The notes: generated by a model from the sequence alone, not told the origin. A DNA stretch of 64,000 bases from Paragonimus westermani (GCA_008508345.1 QNGE01000105.1:260988-324987); one strand, 5' to 3'; shown: positions 1 through 11,790, counted from the first letter of the stretch. Numbers and translations are program-made.

Positions 1-480
1 ACAACGTGCGCGACCGGATGAGTCATCGCTCGACTAGATCGGACCAACGGGCGAGGCAGGGCAGGCGAAATACGACAGACGGCCAGATCGGAGGCGTGGT
101 TTTTCCAACATTCAGAGGAACATCTCGACACGATGTTGGAATACGGTCAAGGCCAACACTGGGTGGATGGCGGACAGCACGAGCAGCCGGACGAGCCATC
201 GCGCAACGAAATCGGACAAACAGACGAGGAATGGCAAGCGAAAAACCCTCCGATAGAAGGCACCGGTCACGCACGTAAACCGGTTAGAAGTGCACACGAC
301 GTGTGAACGGAAACCGGGGAGTGCTGCGGGTTGGAATTGCGACTCATAAACGAGAGAGCGCGCGTTGCATGTGACTAGCGGTTTGGACAATAAAGATTGT
401 GCTTTATTGGACGCCTTCTCGCTACAATGGTGCATGGCTTTGCTCAATTCTATGTTTCGGGCGCACAAGGGTGAAAAATA
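1..480. other. GC-rich unassigned stretch, possible old LTR end
   Basis: I recognise no gene here. The first 300 bases are richer in G and C than the sequence that follows and are open on both strands, but neither translation resembles a known family. A polyadenylation-like AATAAAG lies at 389-395, shortly before a CTACA/ATGGTGCA junction near 425 that could be an LTR end followed by a primer-binding site. No gag or pol follows, so this is only a weak suggestion. Confidence 0.15.
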
Positions 481-3075
481 AATGGTTGATCGTCATGTTT
501 ATGTTGAATAAGTCTGTTATTGTGGTTTGCCGTTTCGTTTACCAACTGTCATGGTCACGATCAATTTCTGCTTTCAATCACATGGTTAACAAAGAATATT
601 TGTAGTTTAGCCTACATCACTGTAAGAACGATGTTCAAGTTTGACGAATTGAGTGGCAATTCAAATTGATGGGTTTTGCATCCCGAACAGACCAATGTAA
701 GTTCAATGAAGTTCGGATGTAGCGATCCAGTCAAACGGACTGTAGTCTTTAGAAAGAAAAAACTATTGGTGTGCGGCAATCTTGTCGCAAGCACCATAGA
801 CCACTACCATACAATAGCCCTAAAGTGTTCACGCAAATACTGATAACTAACAAACTGCACAGGTGAGAGGACGGGGTTTTGTCGACTTCAAAGACCGCCT
901 GCCTCCTCTGTTGGACCTCTTTTTCGAGCGACCAGATCTAGCAAAGCGTTAGCAATGTCCAAACCTCAAATACCGCTCTATCCAGTCTCTGATTTATTCC
1001 ATCTTTTCTATTCTCCAGTTTTCAAGGATCAACTCTTTGGAGAACACACTCATCCACATTCTGAAACACTGATAAACCAGTTCTGTACATTGAACCAAAC
1101 ATCAATCGATTAAAGATGACACGTGTTCGCGAACGTCATCCACCGGGTACTGACTCATCCGGTTTGAGACAGTGTCTAACATAGTTTCCAACGCGCTCAG
1201 CCGAGGAAATCGTTGTCTGAAACGGGCTGAAGGAGAGGATACGAACCACGAGGATATTATCAAACGACAGCGAGGGAGGACCTGATTTGAAGAGGGCCTG
1301 TTTCATGGTACTTGATGTTATGCAGGGCATATTCGTGGAACTGATCAGGACTTCCCCAAGAAATGGCCGTCTTCCTAGACGAAAGCAACAGGTGCTTTTG
1401 AAGCATTTTGCGCATGTGGGAGATAGATGAGAAACGATACTTTCCTACTCAATTTGTCTTACCAATTTCACTGACTAATTTGGGAAAAAAGCGGGGGAGA
1501 TGTGGAAATTAGACTCGCATGCAGGGGAGGTGGGTGAGACAGGGCAGACGATACATACTTCACAGTGTACGTTGATCGTGAATCGGTACATCGGATGAGG
1601 AGCAATACGACCAGTACCAGAATTACAAACTGAAATCATCGTAATGCAAAGGGGAAAAGGTCCATTGAAAATGTCACCAGCAAATACATTAGTTCAGTAA
1701 GGTGTACTGTGAATTCGTAGGTAACATGATTGTCAAGCTGTATGGACTTAAAAGCCTGAAGGTCGGAGAGTGACTAAAAGCTGGAGGTAATAAACACAAA
1801 CACAAGTACATGTTTGCAACGCAAATAAACCTCAAATATGGATAATGTGAAATAACTATGTAATTCAGTGATTCATTGATCATTGAGAAAATCATTACAC
1901 AGAGTAACGAGACCAAGATAGATTGACCTTCTCGTGTTTAGTAAGGATGAGAAGAGTAAAGTAAAGCCAACGGACTATGGCCGATGAGTGCATCGGCCCA
2001 TAGATCAATCGTATCAGTAGCTGATCGTTAAGGCCGGATGAGTCTAACGCCCTCTGAGATTGCGATGGATATGGATTACAGATAATTTGCACAGGCCATA
2101 ATAAATAAAAGTGTACTTTTCACGTCAATATCAGCGTCATAATTCGCAACCGTAGACCATAGACAGAAAGACAAACAACGCACACAAACTAGAGAGATTG
2201 AGCAATCGGTGCGTTGAAGGCAGCCCGTGTCTAAAGACAGTGAACATTTGACCGTTACATAGGGGATGGTTTATTCCCCGTGAAACAGCTGCAAACAACG
2301 GCGCTGTGATGACATTCCCTACTGCGTTCAACGAACGGTTACCTGGAATGCAACTTAAAAGCAAACGCGAGGCTCTTAGTAACACGCTCACAAATGGAGC
2401 ACCATAATTTAACGGTTTGCAGAGAGGGATACCATTCGTTTAATTCAGGGTACTTTACGGAATAGCCAGTTTTATCAATAAAGTTGCAGCATATTGGTCA
2501 AACGGCTCAAACAGCACAAGTTAGCCACTCCCCAAATCAAACGCTTTAGTGGAAAGAGTGATAGATGGGAGCGGACGGCTGACGCTGAAAACTTCGGATC
2601 TTCAGCTGAACTACCCCACAGTGACTCCAAATGCCATCAATATTCAGACATACTTGATAAACGTCACAATCTCGAGGGACAATACATGTCACACACTCTC
2701 GTATTAACGAGACACGGCTCGAATGTGCTCCCAGCGTCAAACAAGTCACCAGAGCTAGTTTCTACTGTCGTCGTCTAAACGATACCTCATGCACGCAAAT
2801 GATGGCTCTAATACAATCCGCCTGAGCAGAAGCATTAGTTTGGAAACGCTAGCTTGGATAACTTTGGTTCAGTCAATGTGAAGAAGGGTAGTGACAGAGA
2901 GAAAATTGACGACCATATTTGGGAAAATCGAGAGCTGTTGATATCGGAGTCGCACATTTCATGAAAACTGATCGGTTTATCATGCGATTTGTCGAGGGAC
3001 GAGGATGTCCGCGTAACACAATCCAATAATGGCTACCACCCGGCACTGGCGGATAGATAACTCAGACGAACGGTT
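481..3075. other. unassigned non-coding stretch
   Basis: Several short open frames of 60-94 codons occur on both strands (for example 2494-2778 plus and 2137-2391 minus). None shows a family motif, a convincing splice context or a neighbour to which it could belong. I see no RNA gene, tandem repeat or strong inverted repeat. It is most simply old intergenic or intronic DNA. Confidence 0.4.
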
Positions 3076-3079
3076 AACT

Positions 3080-3181
3080 GATCGGATCATATTGCTACCA
3101 ATAAACCGCATATCCAATGAGAGTATGATATACATCATACCAGCCGCTGATAAGGCGTATGGGAGCAAACAGTACGATCGG
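3080..3181 (+). pseudogene. Penelope-like element RT, N-terminal fragment
   Basis: A 34-codon open piece carries IYIIPAADKAYGS, which fits the Penelope-like reverse transcriptase N-terminal signature around I-L-P-A-D-K-G, where an acidic-lysine pair precedes the RT core. It ends at a TGA, and neither the fingers nor the palm follows in any frame. A hammerhead-ribozyme repeat of the PLE type lies about 300 bases downstream in the same orientation, which supports the assignment. The piece is a dead remnant; the family call rests on one motif. Confidence 0.4.
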
Positions 3182-3461
3182 TGAGGCGCATACTCGGGAT
3201 AGTTCGTGCTGAGCAAACTGCGGATGACGAGATGCAGTACAGATTTCGCGTTTGGACAGACGAGATATCGAAGGATACATCATTGGCACTATATGTGAGC
3301 GGTACGGTGGCTTTACTGTCAAGTTACATTTATCTCCTATTGTTTAGACCAGTCGTCCACGTACTACCATTCAAACTAAAAGGAAAACCAATTATTTGGC
3401 TGGATTATTGTGGATGAAGTGCAGCGACGGTAACTTTCTGAAAAAGCGTCGTAAATTCCAT

Positions 3462-3556
3462 ATACGCTGAAACACTTACGCACTGATGATGTCACCTCGC
3501 CTGGTGATGAAACGTTTGCAACCTAAATGCCAAGCTCGGCGAACATATCAATACCA
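3462..3556 (+). repeat. PLE terminal-repeat fragment (copy A)
   Basis: This segment matches the outer half of the right arm of the palindromic element at 16778-17191 almost base for base, from the ATACGCTGAAAC block through the hammerhead core to the AACATATCAATACCA end. Unlike the copies at 15.1 and 17 kb, it has no inverted partner. Its downstream flank differs from their common tail. That flank contains a GGTCGCAGCCT-type block which recurs in the inverted repeat at 17771-17956. Confidence 0.75.
3480..3519 (+). ncRNA. hammerhead ribozyme motif, minimal PLE type
   Basis: All core elements are present. CTGATGA is at 3483-3489. A six-pair stem II joins GTCACC (3491-3496) to GGTGAT (3503-3508) across a TCGCCT loop. 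GAAA follows at 3509-3512. Stem III would be the loopless two-pair ACGT (3512-3515), the cleavage-site base is T3516, and stem I pairs GCA (3480-3482) with TGC (3517-3519). A two-pair loopless stem III is known from Penelope-type hammerheads, which are thought to work as dimers. An extra T (3490) sits between the core and stem II. Confidence 0.7.
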
Positions 3557-4033
3557 ACGCCTATGCTTGGTCGCAGCCTTCGCATTCAGACAAGCCTTTC
3601 GACTGCGATTGTATATGGTTGGTGTTCCAGTTGTAGCATTCTGAATCCGTAACACAACTGATGATGATCATCATCATAGACAGCAATACATCACACACAA
3701 CTAATAGTTGACGCTGAAGAAGAGGAAAGTTGTTCGCTTGAGTAGAAATAGGAGGTCAGCGAGACAAACAGCTGGCTTCCTGATGACCAGTAAAACGCAG
3801 ATGCTGAAAGTCCCGAAGCGGAAAGAATAAGCAAAACGCTCATAGAACTTCGAACCACCGTGTTCAGTCTGCGATGCGCCTACCAAAACGTTGAACAATA
3901 CACATGATGAGCTCTAATACGAGTGCAAATCTAGTCCAGCGCTTAGTTTGAAAAGTACCTGCTCAAAAGCTTACCTCAATACCGCCATACTATAACATGC
4001 TCTCTTGTGCACTCGACGGCATTAAAAAGTTGA

Positions 4034-4516
4034 GGAAAACTGACAATTTACGTACAACATCCGGGGCCACCTTCATATCCATATCGTCAACTGTACAGCA
4101 TTTTTAATTCCCAACTAGGCATACGATCCCATTACTGTTTGGTGAATCAGCTGTCAAACGGGTTTAGCCCTTCCGTCAGATATCCAAAGCGGTTATCACG
4201 ATACTGTCATCATCCCCAAGGAAATTCAGAACAGTCTACAGCAGCCTATGACCAATTTTCATTTAAAATTTCATCAAATGCAATCCAGTCGCTCACCTTG
4301 GATCATCCAAAATGTACTTATTCATGTTTAACAGTTAGTCCTTTATATTCGCTAGCACCGTTCTTTATTCCTCACCTGACTCAACCTATGGACAAAACCA
4401 TTTGTATTGTTCATTATGAAAATGGGTCGGTTATTCTACTCGCCGATGACAGCTACTCCACCATCCAACCATTTACACTACCCCGATTTACATCCATTAA
4501 ATCAACAATCTATTGA
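4034..4516 (+). CDS. unassigned open frame, possible terminal exon
   Basis: The frame is open for 160 codons after the TGA at 4031 and ends at TGA 4514-4516. The translation is rich in Ser, Thr, Pro and Tyr with a hydrophilic, mixed-codon look (for example SVRYPKRLSRYCHHPQGN), unlike the retroelement fragments around it. A pyrimidine-rich run ending in CTAG/GC at about 4117-4118 could be a splice acceptor, giving an exon from about 4119. A strong donor-like GTGAGTAAG follows at 4523-4531, but in this frame the stop comes first. I recognise no domain. It may be a last exon of an unknown gene or a chance open frame. Confidence 0.25.
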   Translation, partial: GKLTIYVQHPGPPSYPYRQLYSIFNSQLGIRSHYCLVNQLSNGFSPSVRYPKRLSRYCHHPQGNSEQSTAAYDQFSFKISSNAIQSLTLDHPKCTYSCLTVSPLYSLAPFFIPHLTQPMDKTICIVHYENGSVILLADDSYSTIQPFTLPRFTSIKSTIY

Positions 4517-4837
4517 GTTAATGTGAGTAAGATAAAAGCTGAGTATGCACCTCGTGAAATGCACGAAACGCGTACTCCTGAACTAACATAACTGTGACAG
4601 GTTAAGGATGGCCTTGTATCCAGGGTCCCTGGGAAAATGTCCCATAACTTAAACGGCAAAGGAGATGACTGAAACTATACCGATCCGCAAATCATGTTCG
4701 CCAACAACCAGCCATGGGTATCCCGCGTTGCTTTCAAAACATGCACTTGGGGAAGTCACCAAATGTGTCGAGCAACAGCCTATTAGATACATCGCATCAG
4801 ATTCTGTGGATTTAAAGTATCACAGTTAACCCAACCC

Positions 4838-4987
4838 ATTGAAAAATTACAACGAAGAACAATACGGCGAGTTACAACACTCCGTTGCTTGCTGCATCCA
4901 GAGGGGGTGCTGAAATTAGAAGGGTTCTCCATGTACTATGGGCAAGTTAGGGGCGACTCCGTTTTCGCAGCTGTAAAAAATCTATTA
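4838..4987 (+). pseudogene. CR1-like LINE ORF2, C-terminal fragment
   Basis: Fifty codons starting IEKLQRRTIRRV and continuing through SMYYGQVRGDSVFAAVKNLL fit the region just after the RT domain in CR1-type LINEs, where an ERVQRRATR-like block is followed by a YYRRLRGDLI-like block. Only this tail is left; there is no RT core upstream in any frame. LINEs truncate at the 5' end, so a 3'-terminal scrap is the expected remnant. Confidence 0.45.
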
Positions 4988-4999
4988 GTCGCACCACCC

Positions 5000-7900
5000 G
5001 TTGAGTAAGCTGCTTTTACCTGGCCCAAATCGCCACCTTAGGGGGTAGATCACTGAAGTCACAACATCGACTGAACTGAATGACCTATAAGGCAAAACTG
5101 ATTTGCTGTCCGACTGTTTCCCATCAGAAACAACATAATCTGTCGGTGAGTTCAGAAACTCACGCTTAGCGATCAGAACGAGAACGAAGTCACGTTCGGT
5201 CTTCCACAACGGAATGTTGTTTGCAGCACACTAAAGGATGGCTACTGAACGTTCTGTAATTTTGGTTGGGTTTACTTTCCGTGACCCAGCTGTCTGTTCA
5301 CACTCCTCTAAAGAATTCCCATCCCCCCTATTGCAGTTGCTAACTTCGTCAACCAACTTTACGGAAACCACTGTACTCCTCGTCAGTTAGTTTCGTGGAC
5401 CGTTCCGTACATGAGCGTTTTGGTACTCCCCATTTCGTATCAATCCCGTGGATTCTATGAGCAATAAAAATAACTGTCATTACTATCATAACATGTGTTA
5501 CAGGGCCCATTGAACAGTTACGACACACTGCCTACTGTATTGTTATTCAGCGAAAGAGGACCATTAGTTGGTAATACTGGTGTTGCTCCCAGACAGTTAT
5601 TTCGAGCAGAACGTGTTCTCGAAGAAGGTTCGATTTTCTATATGTCTGGATTAAAAACTCGAATGGAGACGTCGTTAAGCTTCTCATTGTGATAGTATGG
5701 TTTCGAACCAAACACCAACCCAGCACATCAACCACGCACTGAGTGACCCTGGCTAAACCGTGAGCAGCGGTGACTGAGGCGTTGACTGAACAGCAACGGC
5801 ATGTGGTGACTTCAGTTTCAGTTCGAGCACATTCCGTTTGAATATGAAACCGAAACGTTACATGTTAAACGCATGATCGTTCGATAGGTTATCGAAGAAA
5901 ACGAACCAATCCTCGTTGCCACAGACGCAGGGCAGTCACCCTGCGCTAGTGCTACTATGCCGGCTAGTAACTTATGACCCCACATCTCGCAAACGCTATT
6001 GATAACACACCCTTATCGATCGAGATGATTCACTCAGATCGTTAGGCGACCTGATGATCCGCAACTGTCTTGCGCCTATAACCCACGCGCACAAACGCAA
6101 ATGCAAGATCAGGCACGTACACACGAGGGCTGACGCACACGCACACGTATGCGCTGATCATACCGATCGATATGGCAGCGATGAGCGAGCGCAGATCGGG
6201 CGAGCAGGTCAATACAGCGGATGACAATTGACCAATCAGAAATCAAATTCAAAGCTGAAGTCGACGTACGCGTGCGGTTATGAAGCTGAGTTAGGCGAAC
6301 TGCCGTGAACGGATATTACATTTGGCTGAAATCTAGGCAGGCATGAAACGAGAGGACAGAAGAATACCAGCTTGGCCTAACTGCGCGATAGTCGACCGCT
6401 TGGATGCAGTTAGGTGTGAAGGCTTAACGAAATTCCGTCAGCTTCTATCATATCAGTCACATAAAACTGAACCGCCGGTTTGTCTGATACCGGCAGAGTA
6501 GTTTTACGAAGGACTACTCATGGCAGCGTTTGAAACACATTCCTTCTGACAAATGCTCATGATTAACATGCTTACCATCATATCGATCGCGCTAAGCGTT
6601 ATCCACAAATGCTGCTTAAAGGGTTGTAATGGAGAATCCCTACGGTACCCCTCCCATCCGGGAAGGACACTCACGGTGAGTGGTGATAAGTCCACAAGGG
6701 AAGCAATGTTAGAAGTGCACACACAGCTGAACATGCGTTCCTAGATATTAGTGGTGATCACAGATACGATACTATTCACCGGGCTGCCGCTACTGTTGCT
6801 GCTGCACGAAATGACAGGCTAAAAAATAGGAACAAAAGTGCGAAGGAAACAACAAGTGGAACATTATCCAAATCTACTTGTAGCATCCGCATACACAGGC
6901 CTTTCCAGCCAGTACTCATAGAAAAAACATTACGCTCCAGTTCTGTTTGCCATCAATACATATCTTTACCACAAACGGAATGTAACGTATTGTTCGGGAT
7001 TAGATGAGGCAGAAGTGTCTCATTTATATAACCACCATCTCATTGTACAAACTAGGCAACCCTGTCTATTGCATACAGCAAGGTTGATTAGCCAAAAACA
7101 TGCTACTGCTGATTTTCTCCCACAATATTACCCAATTTAGCTCCTACATTCCCCCTGAGCACCATGTTTAGTGGTCATTTTAGTTATTTCACAGAGATAC
7201 AGTCAACCATGGTAATAGTATATCGTAGGTCCCATTTCTCACCACTCGACCACCCTTTCCTATCGTCCTTTGCTTCAGTCTATACCTATTCCAGTTTAAG
7301 ATGTCTCGCTGTCACTTCGGGTGTCCTGATGTCAAGTCAGAGTGTTCCAAGGAGTTTCTCCGAATTTCAAAGGCAACCAAGGTCGCGTGGTCAATAAGTG
7401 CAGAGGTTGACCGACAGACACAAGGACTGGTTAGTTCGCACGGGATGGGAGGGCAGGGATTAGCCAGATGTACGGAATAAAAAGATAGCTCGCCCAAACT
7501 CAGTTACCAGGACAACTGGGGAGCAGATTAACAACGCTCCGCCTGTGCGCACGGTGCTCCGGATGCACAAGATGAGCACCACGCGCACAGGTGGGCCCAT
7601 ACGATGTCGAATGCAAACGGGCAACACTTCTAACAAACGGGTGGTCTGTCTGTGGACACAAAGGTGTAGGCTTCGGTCGTCGTCGCCCGGAAAGCGGGGT
7701 AAACCGGGCAACCTCATTCTCAGGTGTTCGGGTGGTGGCCATCTCAGTAATAGCTCTAGGGCTGCCATGACAGCCGAAGACAGCACCGAAACGCTCACAG
7801 TAATCAATCCCCCGTGGTCTTCAAATGCAAGAAAGATGACAATTACAGGTTTTACAGAACTTAGATGCAAACCAGGCGATCAAAAACCGCCTCATCTGAA

Positions 7901-9230
7901 GGGCGTGAGAAGCTGCTGACCAATGTACTTGCGCAACCACGCAAGTGACAACAGATTGGGCGCAACCGACCGCACTCCAAAACTGTGGTCGGTTGAGACA
8001 GTAACCAATATTTGAAGTGTCAACCGGTAGCTTGCATTAAAGGGAACAAACAAACTACAGTAGAAACCAATCAATAGATATGCACATCATCCGTTTCTTT
8101 CAACTAACAGTTTCTAAGAGGTATTTCCTGAAGAGCTGAACTGATCACCCGTTTTCATTAGTTTTAGCTTCTCCTGCGCCGTTTTTCTTATCCATCTGTT
8201 CTACACTACGTTCCCGACAAATGCACAGGTTTAGCACACATGCTAACACCAACAGTCTGTGCGATGCACACCTGAAGAAACTAGATTTACACAGCATAAC
8301 GATATCCTTCAATGACCAGGTGTGTACGTTTGCTACGAACATAAACAGCGGAAATCCTTCCGATACATTCATCGGTGTAAAACATAAGGATAATAGAGCC
8401 TGCGAATTAACAACATGATACCCAACTAACCAAACTATAGATACGCTCGACCAATAAGGCATCATTTTGCTGATGGCCCATAGGCCCGGTTCTTAAGCTG
8501 TTTTACATCGAAAAGTGTACCGTAACAAGACAGAAGGACATCTGCCGCATTATTTTTGCAGTGTGGGTCAGGGCCCACAACCAGACTTACGCACTCGACC
8601 ATAGGGTCGTTAGCGTGTAATACAGTGTCAAGACGACTGTCACCTGCTGAGAGCCTCACAATCACAGGACGCACTATCACAGATAACGTTCCACATCGTT
8701 AGTTGTACGAATGTCCGAAAACGCCTCATCACAACCGCATTCATAGAAAACGCACCAGCACGCGATTGACGCCCATAAAAACCGGAAGCCTACTTCCGTT
8801 GCCTTGGAGATTCAACTACGCTTTGAAAACCGATGGATTTTCCGAACAGAGAACAAGCAAACGTAGGGGCAGCATAACAAGCATAAAGGGAGACCTCCGC
8901 ATGATACAGAAGTTTTTCAATTAAGGAAGACACCTGAACCACTGACAACTCTTGGATGAGAGAGAGACAATCGTCAAGAAAATGCATTTAACCTTCGAGA
9001 ATATGAATTTCAAAGTGAATAAGGGAATAAGAGAATTGTTTGTACAACATACAGTCATATGGTCGCGTGAAAGATTTACTTGAATGTATGGAAATAAGAT
9101 GCTAAGACACGCAGCCGTTTTTAATTGTTTGGCCAAAGTTATCCAAAAGTGAATATTTCGGTACTTGATTGGATTGAGGGGATGGAACCTTTGGTTGTGT
9201 AATAATGAGAAGGTTCCAACTCTGTCAACA
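5000..9230. other. unassigned stretch
   Basis: No gene family is recognised. The most unusual part is 7460-7920, richer in GC than its surroundings and open on both strands (124 codons plus at 7545-7919, 136 codons minus at 7460-7870); neither product resembles anything I know. A shorter GC-rich patch with CACA-type simple sequence lies at about 6040-6230. A 65-codon open frame at 5495-5692 carries a weak resemblance to integrase C-terminal regions that I do not trust. Confidence 0.35.
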
Positions 9231-9494
9231 GATCAGAACTCGGATAACGTTCGTCAGGACCTGACTGGGATGTTGAAAAACAAATTCAGCGTCGTGTTCC
9301 AAGAAGACCTTGGTTGGTATGTCTGAGCAAAGGCAGCAATCAGTTTACGTTCAGATGGCAAACCTGATTTGCACTCCAAACGGTCAGTGCTGCTCTAACA
9401 ATTGTGCACAAAGACGTGGACAGGTTCCATAAATCCAGCTAATTAACCAGTCAACTATTCAGCTTGAGCAGCCTCTATTGTCACTGTTAGGAGG

Positions 9495-9968
9495 ATCAGT
9501 GGCTCTATCCGGTTATGGGTAAACTTCTCGGAAGAAGTAAATGCGGCGTTAGAGGACCACCAACATCCCCTTCCAGTCCTTGAGGAATTATCTGCAAAGC
9601 TTAACCGTGGCCGATGTTTGCCAAATTCGATCTGACCGAGGCTTACGTGCAAGTTGGGGCCAACGAAAATTCTAGAGAAATTCTGGGTAACAGCATCCAC
9701 CGGACGTTGTCCCATTATCGACGCCTACACAATGGGGGTGAAATCAGAGTCTGCAATCCTCCAAGAGATCATGGACACGATGCTGACTGACGTCCCGAAA
9801 GAGGCAGCACAACTTGACATCACTGTGATGGGCATCACACTGACGACGTGTATGAAAAACGTGACCATGTATCCAGCCGAAATCGAGAATTCAGGTTCCA
9901 GTTTTGCGCAGAAAAATGCAACATGCTTATGCAGCCGATCAACTCATCTGCGGTTTATAATCGATTAG
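9495..9968 (+). pseudogene. gypsy reverse transcriptase fragment
   Basis: The frame shows NAALEDHQHPLP, then KLNRGRCFAKFDLTEAYVQV, which matches the gypsy RT block containing the first catalytic aspartate (F-D-L-x-x-A-Y). A frameshift then leads into EIMDTMLTDVPKEAAQLD, where the usual YLDD catalytic box is replaced by QLDIT. The loss of the Y-x-D-D signature and the frameshifts mean it cannot encode a working enzyme. The upstream stretch 9255-9494 has the spacer typical before gypsy RT, with stops. Confidence 0.75.
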
Positions 9969-10709
9969 CATAATGGCCACCATAACCCATCCAATGTCGT
10001 CGCAGTCAATCGAATGCACCATTCAACTGACATCTAAATGTTGCGATCAGTCTTAGGGACTGCAAGCCACCACAGCACCATCCTAATTACGACGCATCAT
10101 ACCCGCTAGCCGCCAAGTCAAGTTTCGAGAAAGGAGGCAGTATGGAAAAAACCTGATGAGTGCTAAAATTCTTTTCATCGCATCAGAGCTGAGCTCGCGT
10201 CCAATACACTCCCAACCACTCACACCACTGTTGTTCAGTAGTGAGGCAGGAACATGCATTTTGACGTCGAAACAGCCGCGGGAAAAATACAAGGAGCACT
10301 GAAGTGCTGCATCGCATGAAATGGTTCTTGGTACACAAAGGCCGTAGTACAAAGGCCTTAACAACCGAGACGTTCTGAGACCAGTGTCGTGTGCAGATGG
10401 GTTTTTTTGTATGTAGCCATTTTGAAACGCAAAACCCATGTTTCCCGAATAAACAACCCTTGCGCCATCCGCACACTTAGCTCACAACGCTAGTATCAGG
10501 CAAACAGATGTCTCACCATGAATGGTGGCTTCGAGCACCCCGAGGAAAGGAGGACATTGTGGTTGCGACCATTTCGGTGGATTATGTTGTGAGCTGCGTG
10601 GGCAGTGGGAGCAAGTAAGAAATTGACCACAACTGCGTCGGTGATCCAACAGTCAACAGGACGACACTCGGTACTGTGGAATCTTCAACATAATATTCAC
10701 GGCGGACGA

Positions 10710-11072
10710 CCTTAAAAATATCTTCGGTGGTGAGATGGAGCAGTGTTTCCGGTGAAGGGATTGTCTTTCTATCGTCACACTCCGCATCAAGTCTGGTAAA
10801 CATGCGCCCGTCCCATATGGTCTTAGAATACGGGTTCTGAGGCAATTTCATTGTGGCCACCCCGGTAAACTTCTAAAAAAGAGAGTTCGCATGTAGCTAC
10901 ATACACTGGTGTCGCATGGATTCTGACATCGGAAAGCTTTTTATAAGTTGTTCCGCTTGCACACTAGCTGAAAAGTTTCACTGAAAGCTGATTTACAGTT
11001 GTGGCCAATGTTTGCGAAAAAGTAGATTCGCGTTCACATTAACCTCGCCGGAATACTGAATAGTAGCAAAAA
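10710..11072 (+). pseudogene. gypsy integrase, zinc-binding part and core start
   Basis: With one frame change the region reads VLRQFHCGHPG, the histidine half of the H2C2 zinc-binding domain that opens gypsy integrases; the paired cysteines are largely lost, with only one HTS-like remnant. It continues into a tryptophan-proline block and RVHINLAG, the start of the integrase core that normally reads R-V-H-x-D-F-A-G and carries the first catalytic aspartate. Here Asn replaces that Asp. The frame stops at the border of the inserted palindromic element. Confidence 0.65.
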
Positions 11073-11310
11073 ACAGACTGAGTATAACACAACGTTATGA
11101 GCGAGTTGTAACACTCTACGTTTCAACCACCTCGGGTAGCCTTCCTCACTTCCTTCCTCGATCATAACACTCGAGGTGGTTGAAACGTAGAGTATTACAA
11201 CTTGCTCATAACGTTGTGTTATTCTCAATCTGTTTACCAATAACAAGCTAAACACGACGCCCAAACTGTTTGACTTCATTCGTACTAAATTTGGTGCGGA
11301 TATCTTACAA
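11073..11310. mobile_element. short palindromic PLE-like insertion with target duplication
   Basis: The insertion has 63-base inverted arms (11072-11134 and 11172-11234, only a few mismatches) around a 37-base spacer, then a 76-base one-sided tail to 11310. TAGCAAAAA occurs at 11064-11072 on the left and at 11311-11319 on the right. The interrupted integrase frame resumes cleanly on the far side, so the borders are defined both by the repeat and by the host frame. Arms plus asymmetric tail is the plan also seen at 15090-15220 and 16778-17191, though the sequence is different. Confidence 0.7.
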
Positions 11311-11790
11311 TAGCAAAAACCTTCTAATGCTTGTTGACGCATACAGAAAACAGCAAGAAGTTGGACCGTCGGCTGCCGCAACGGTGTGGAGGTTAGGTCA
11401 ACTACTCAGTCGTTTCAGAGTACCAAAAACAATCGCTTCAGACAACGGAAGCCAGTTTACTTCGAATATATTCAAGAACTTTTGTGAGCAGAATGGCACC
11501 AGTCGTATACAGCCATCGCTTTAACACTCGCGATAAAATGGTCAGACCGAATGGTCCGTGAATAAAGTTGAGAGAGTCCTTAAAAAGTCGAAGAGTGAAG
11601 CTACACAGCCGACGCCCTCGAAAAGTTTCTCCACAGTTGCCGAACGACTCCAATTCATCAAGTTTCGGAAGGAAAAACTCCAGCTGAACCCTTCATGAGA
11701 CGCAAACTACGAACGCCAAACGACTTACTACACTGTTTCAAGGCACAAGTGTCCAACGGAGATTTTCCTATGGAACACTGATTTGCCAAG
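11311..11790 (+). pseudogene. gypsy integrase core, second part
   Basis: This part opens with SKNLLMLVDAYRK, matching the V-D-A-Y-S-K block that holds the first catalytic Asp region, then FRVPKTIASDNGSQFTSNIF, which holds the second catalytic Asp in the S-D-N-G-x-Q-F box. The expected P-Y-H-P-Q-S-N-G-x-x-E segment is decayed: a stop falls after it at 11522 and the frame shifts. About 250 further bases keep faint similarity to the region past the core. Non-functional. Confidence 0.7.

Larger units (their letters stand above)
9250..11790 (+). mobile_element. decayed Ty3/gypsy retrotransposon pol, interrupted
   Basis: Pol pieces lie in the order expected of gypsy elements. The sequence before RT starts near 9255, RT runs to 9968, a badly decayed RNase H stretch follows, the integrase zinc-binding region and central-domain start lie at 10710-11072, and the rest of the integrase core lies at 11311-11790. 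Frameshifts and stops break every domain. A 238-base palindromic insertion splits the integrase. No LTRs could be seen at either end, so the true borders are unknown. The copy is dead. Confidence 0.75.

Noticed and set aside
3650..3685. ATGATGATCATCATCAT palindrome as a regulatory site
   Set aside because: It is most likely a simple-repeat tail of an RTE-like insertion folded on itself; no other support for a function.
5495..5692. Gypsy integrase linker fragment
   Set aside because: The similarity (GVAPRQLF) is short and lies without other integrase blocks.
11108..11165. Hammerhead-like fold on the minus strand of the palindrome in the gypsy integrase
   Set aside because: A stem II and GAAACGTA are present, but the first core reads GTGAGGA in place of CTGATGA and stem I does not pair; too degenerate to call a ribozyme.
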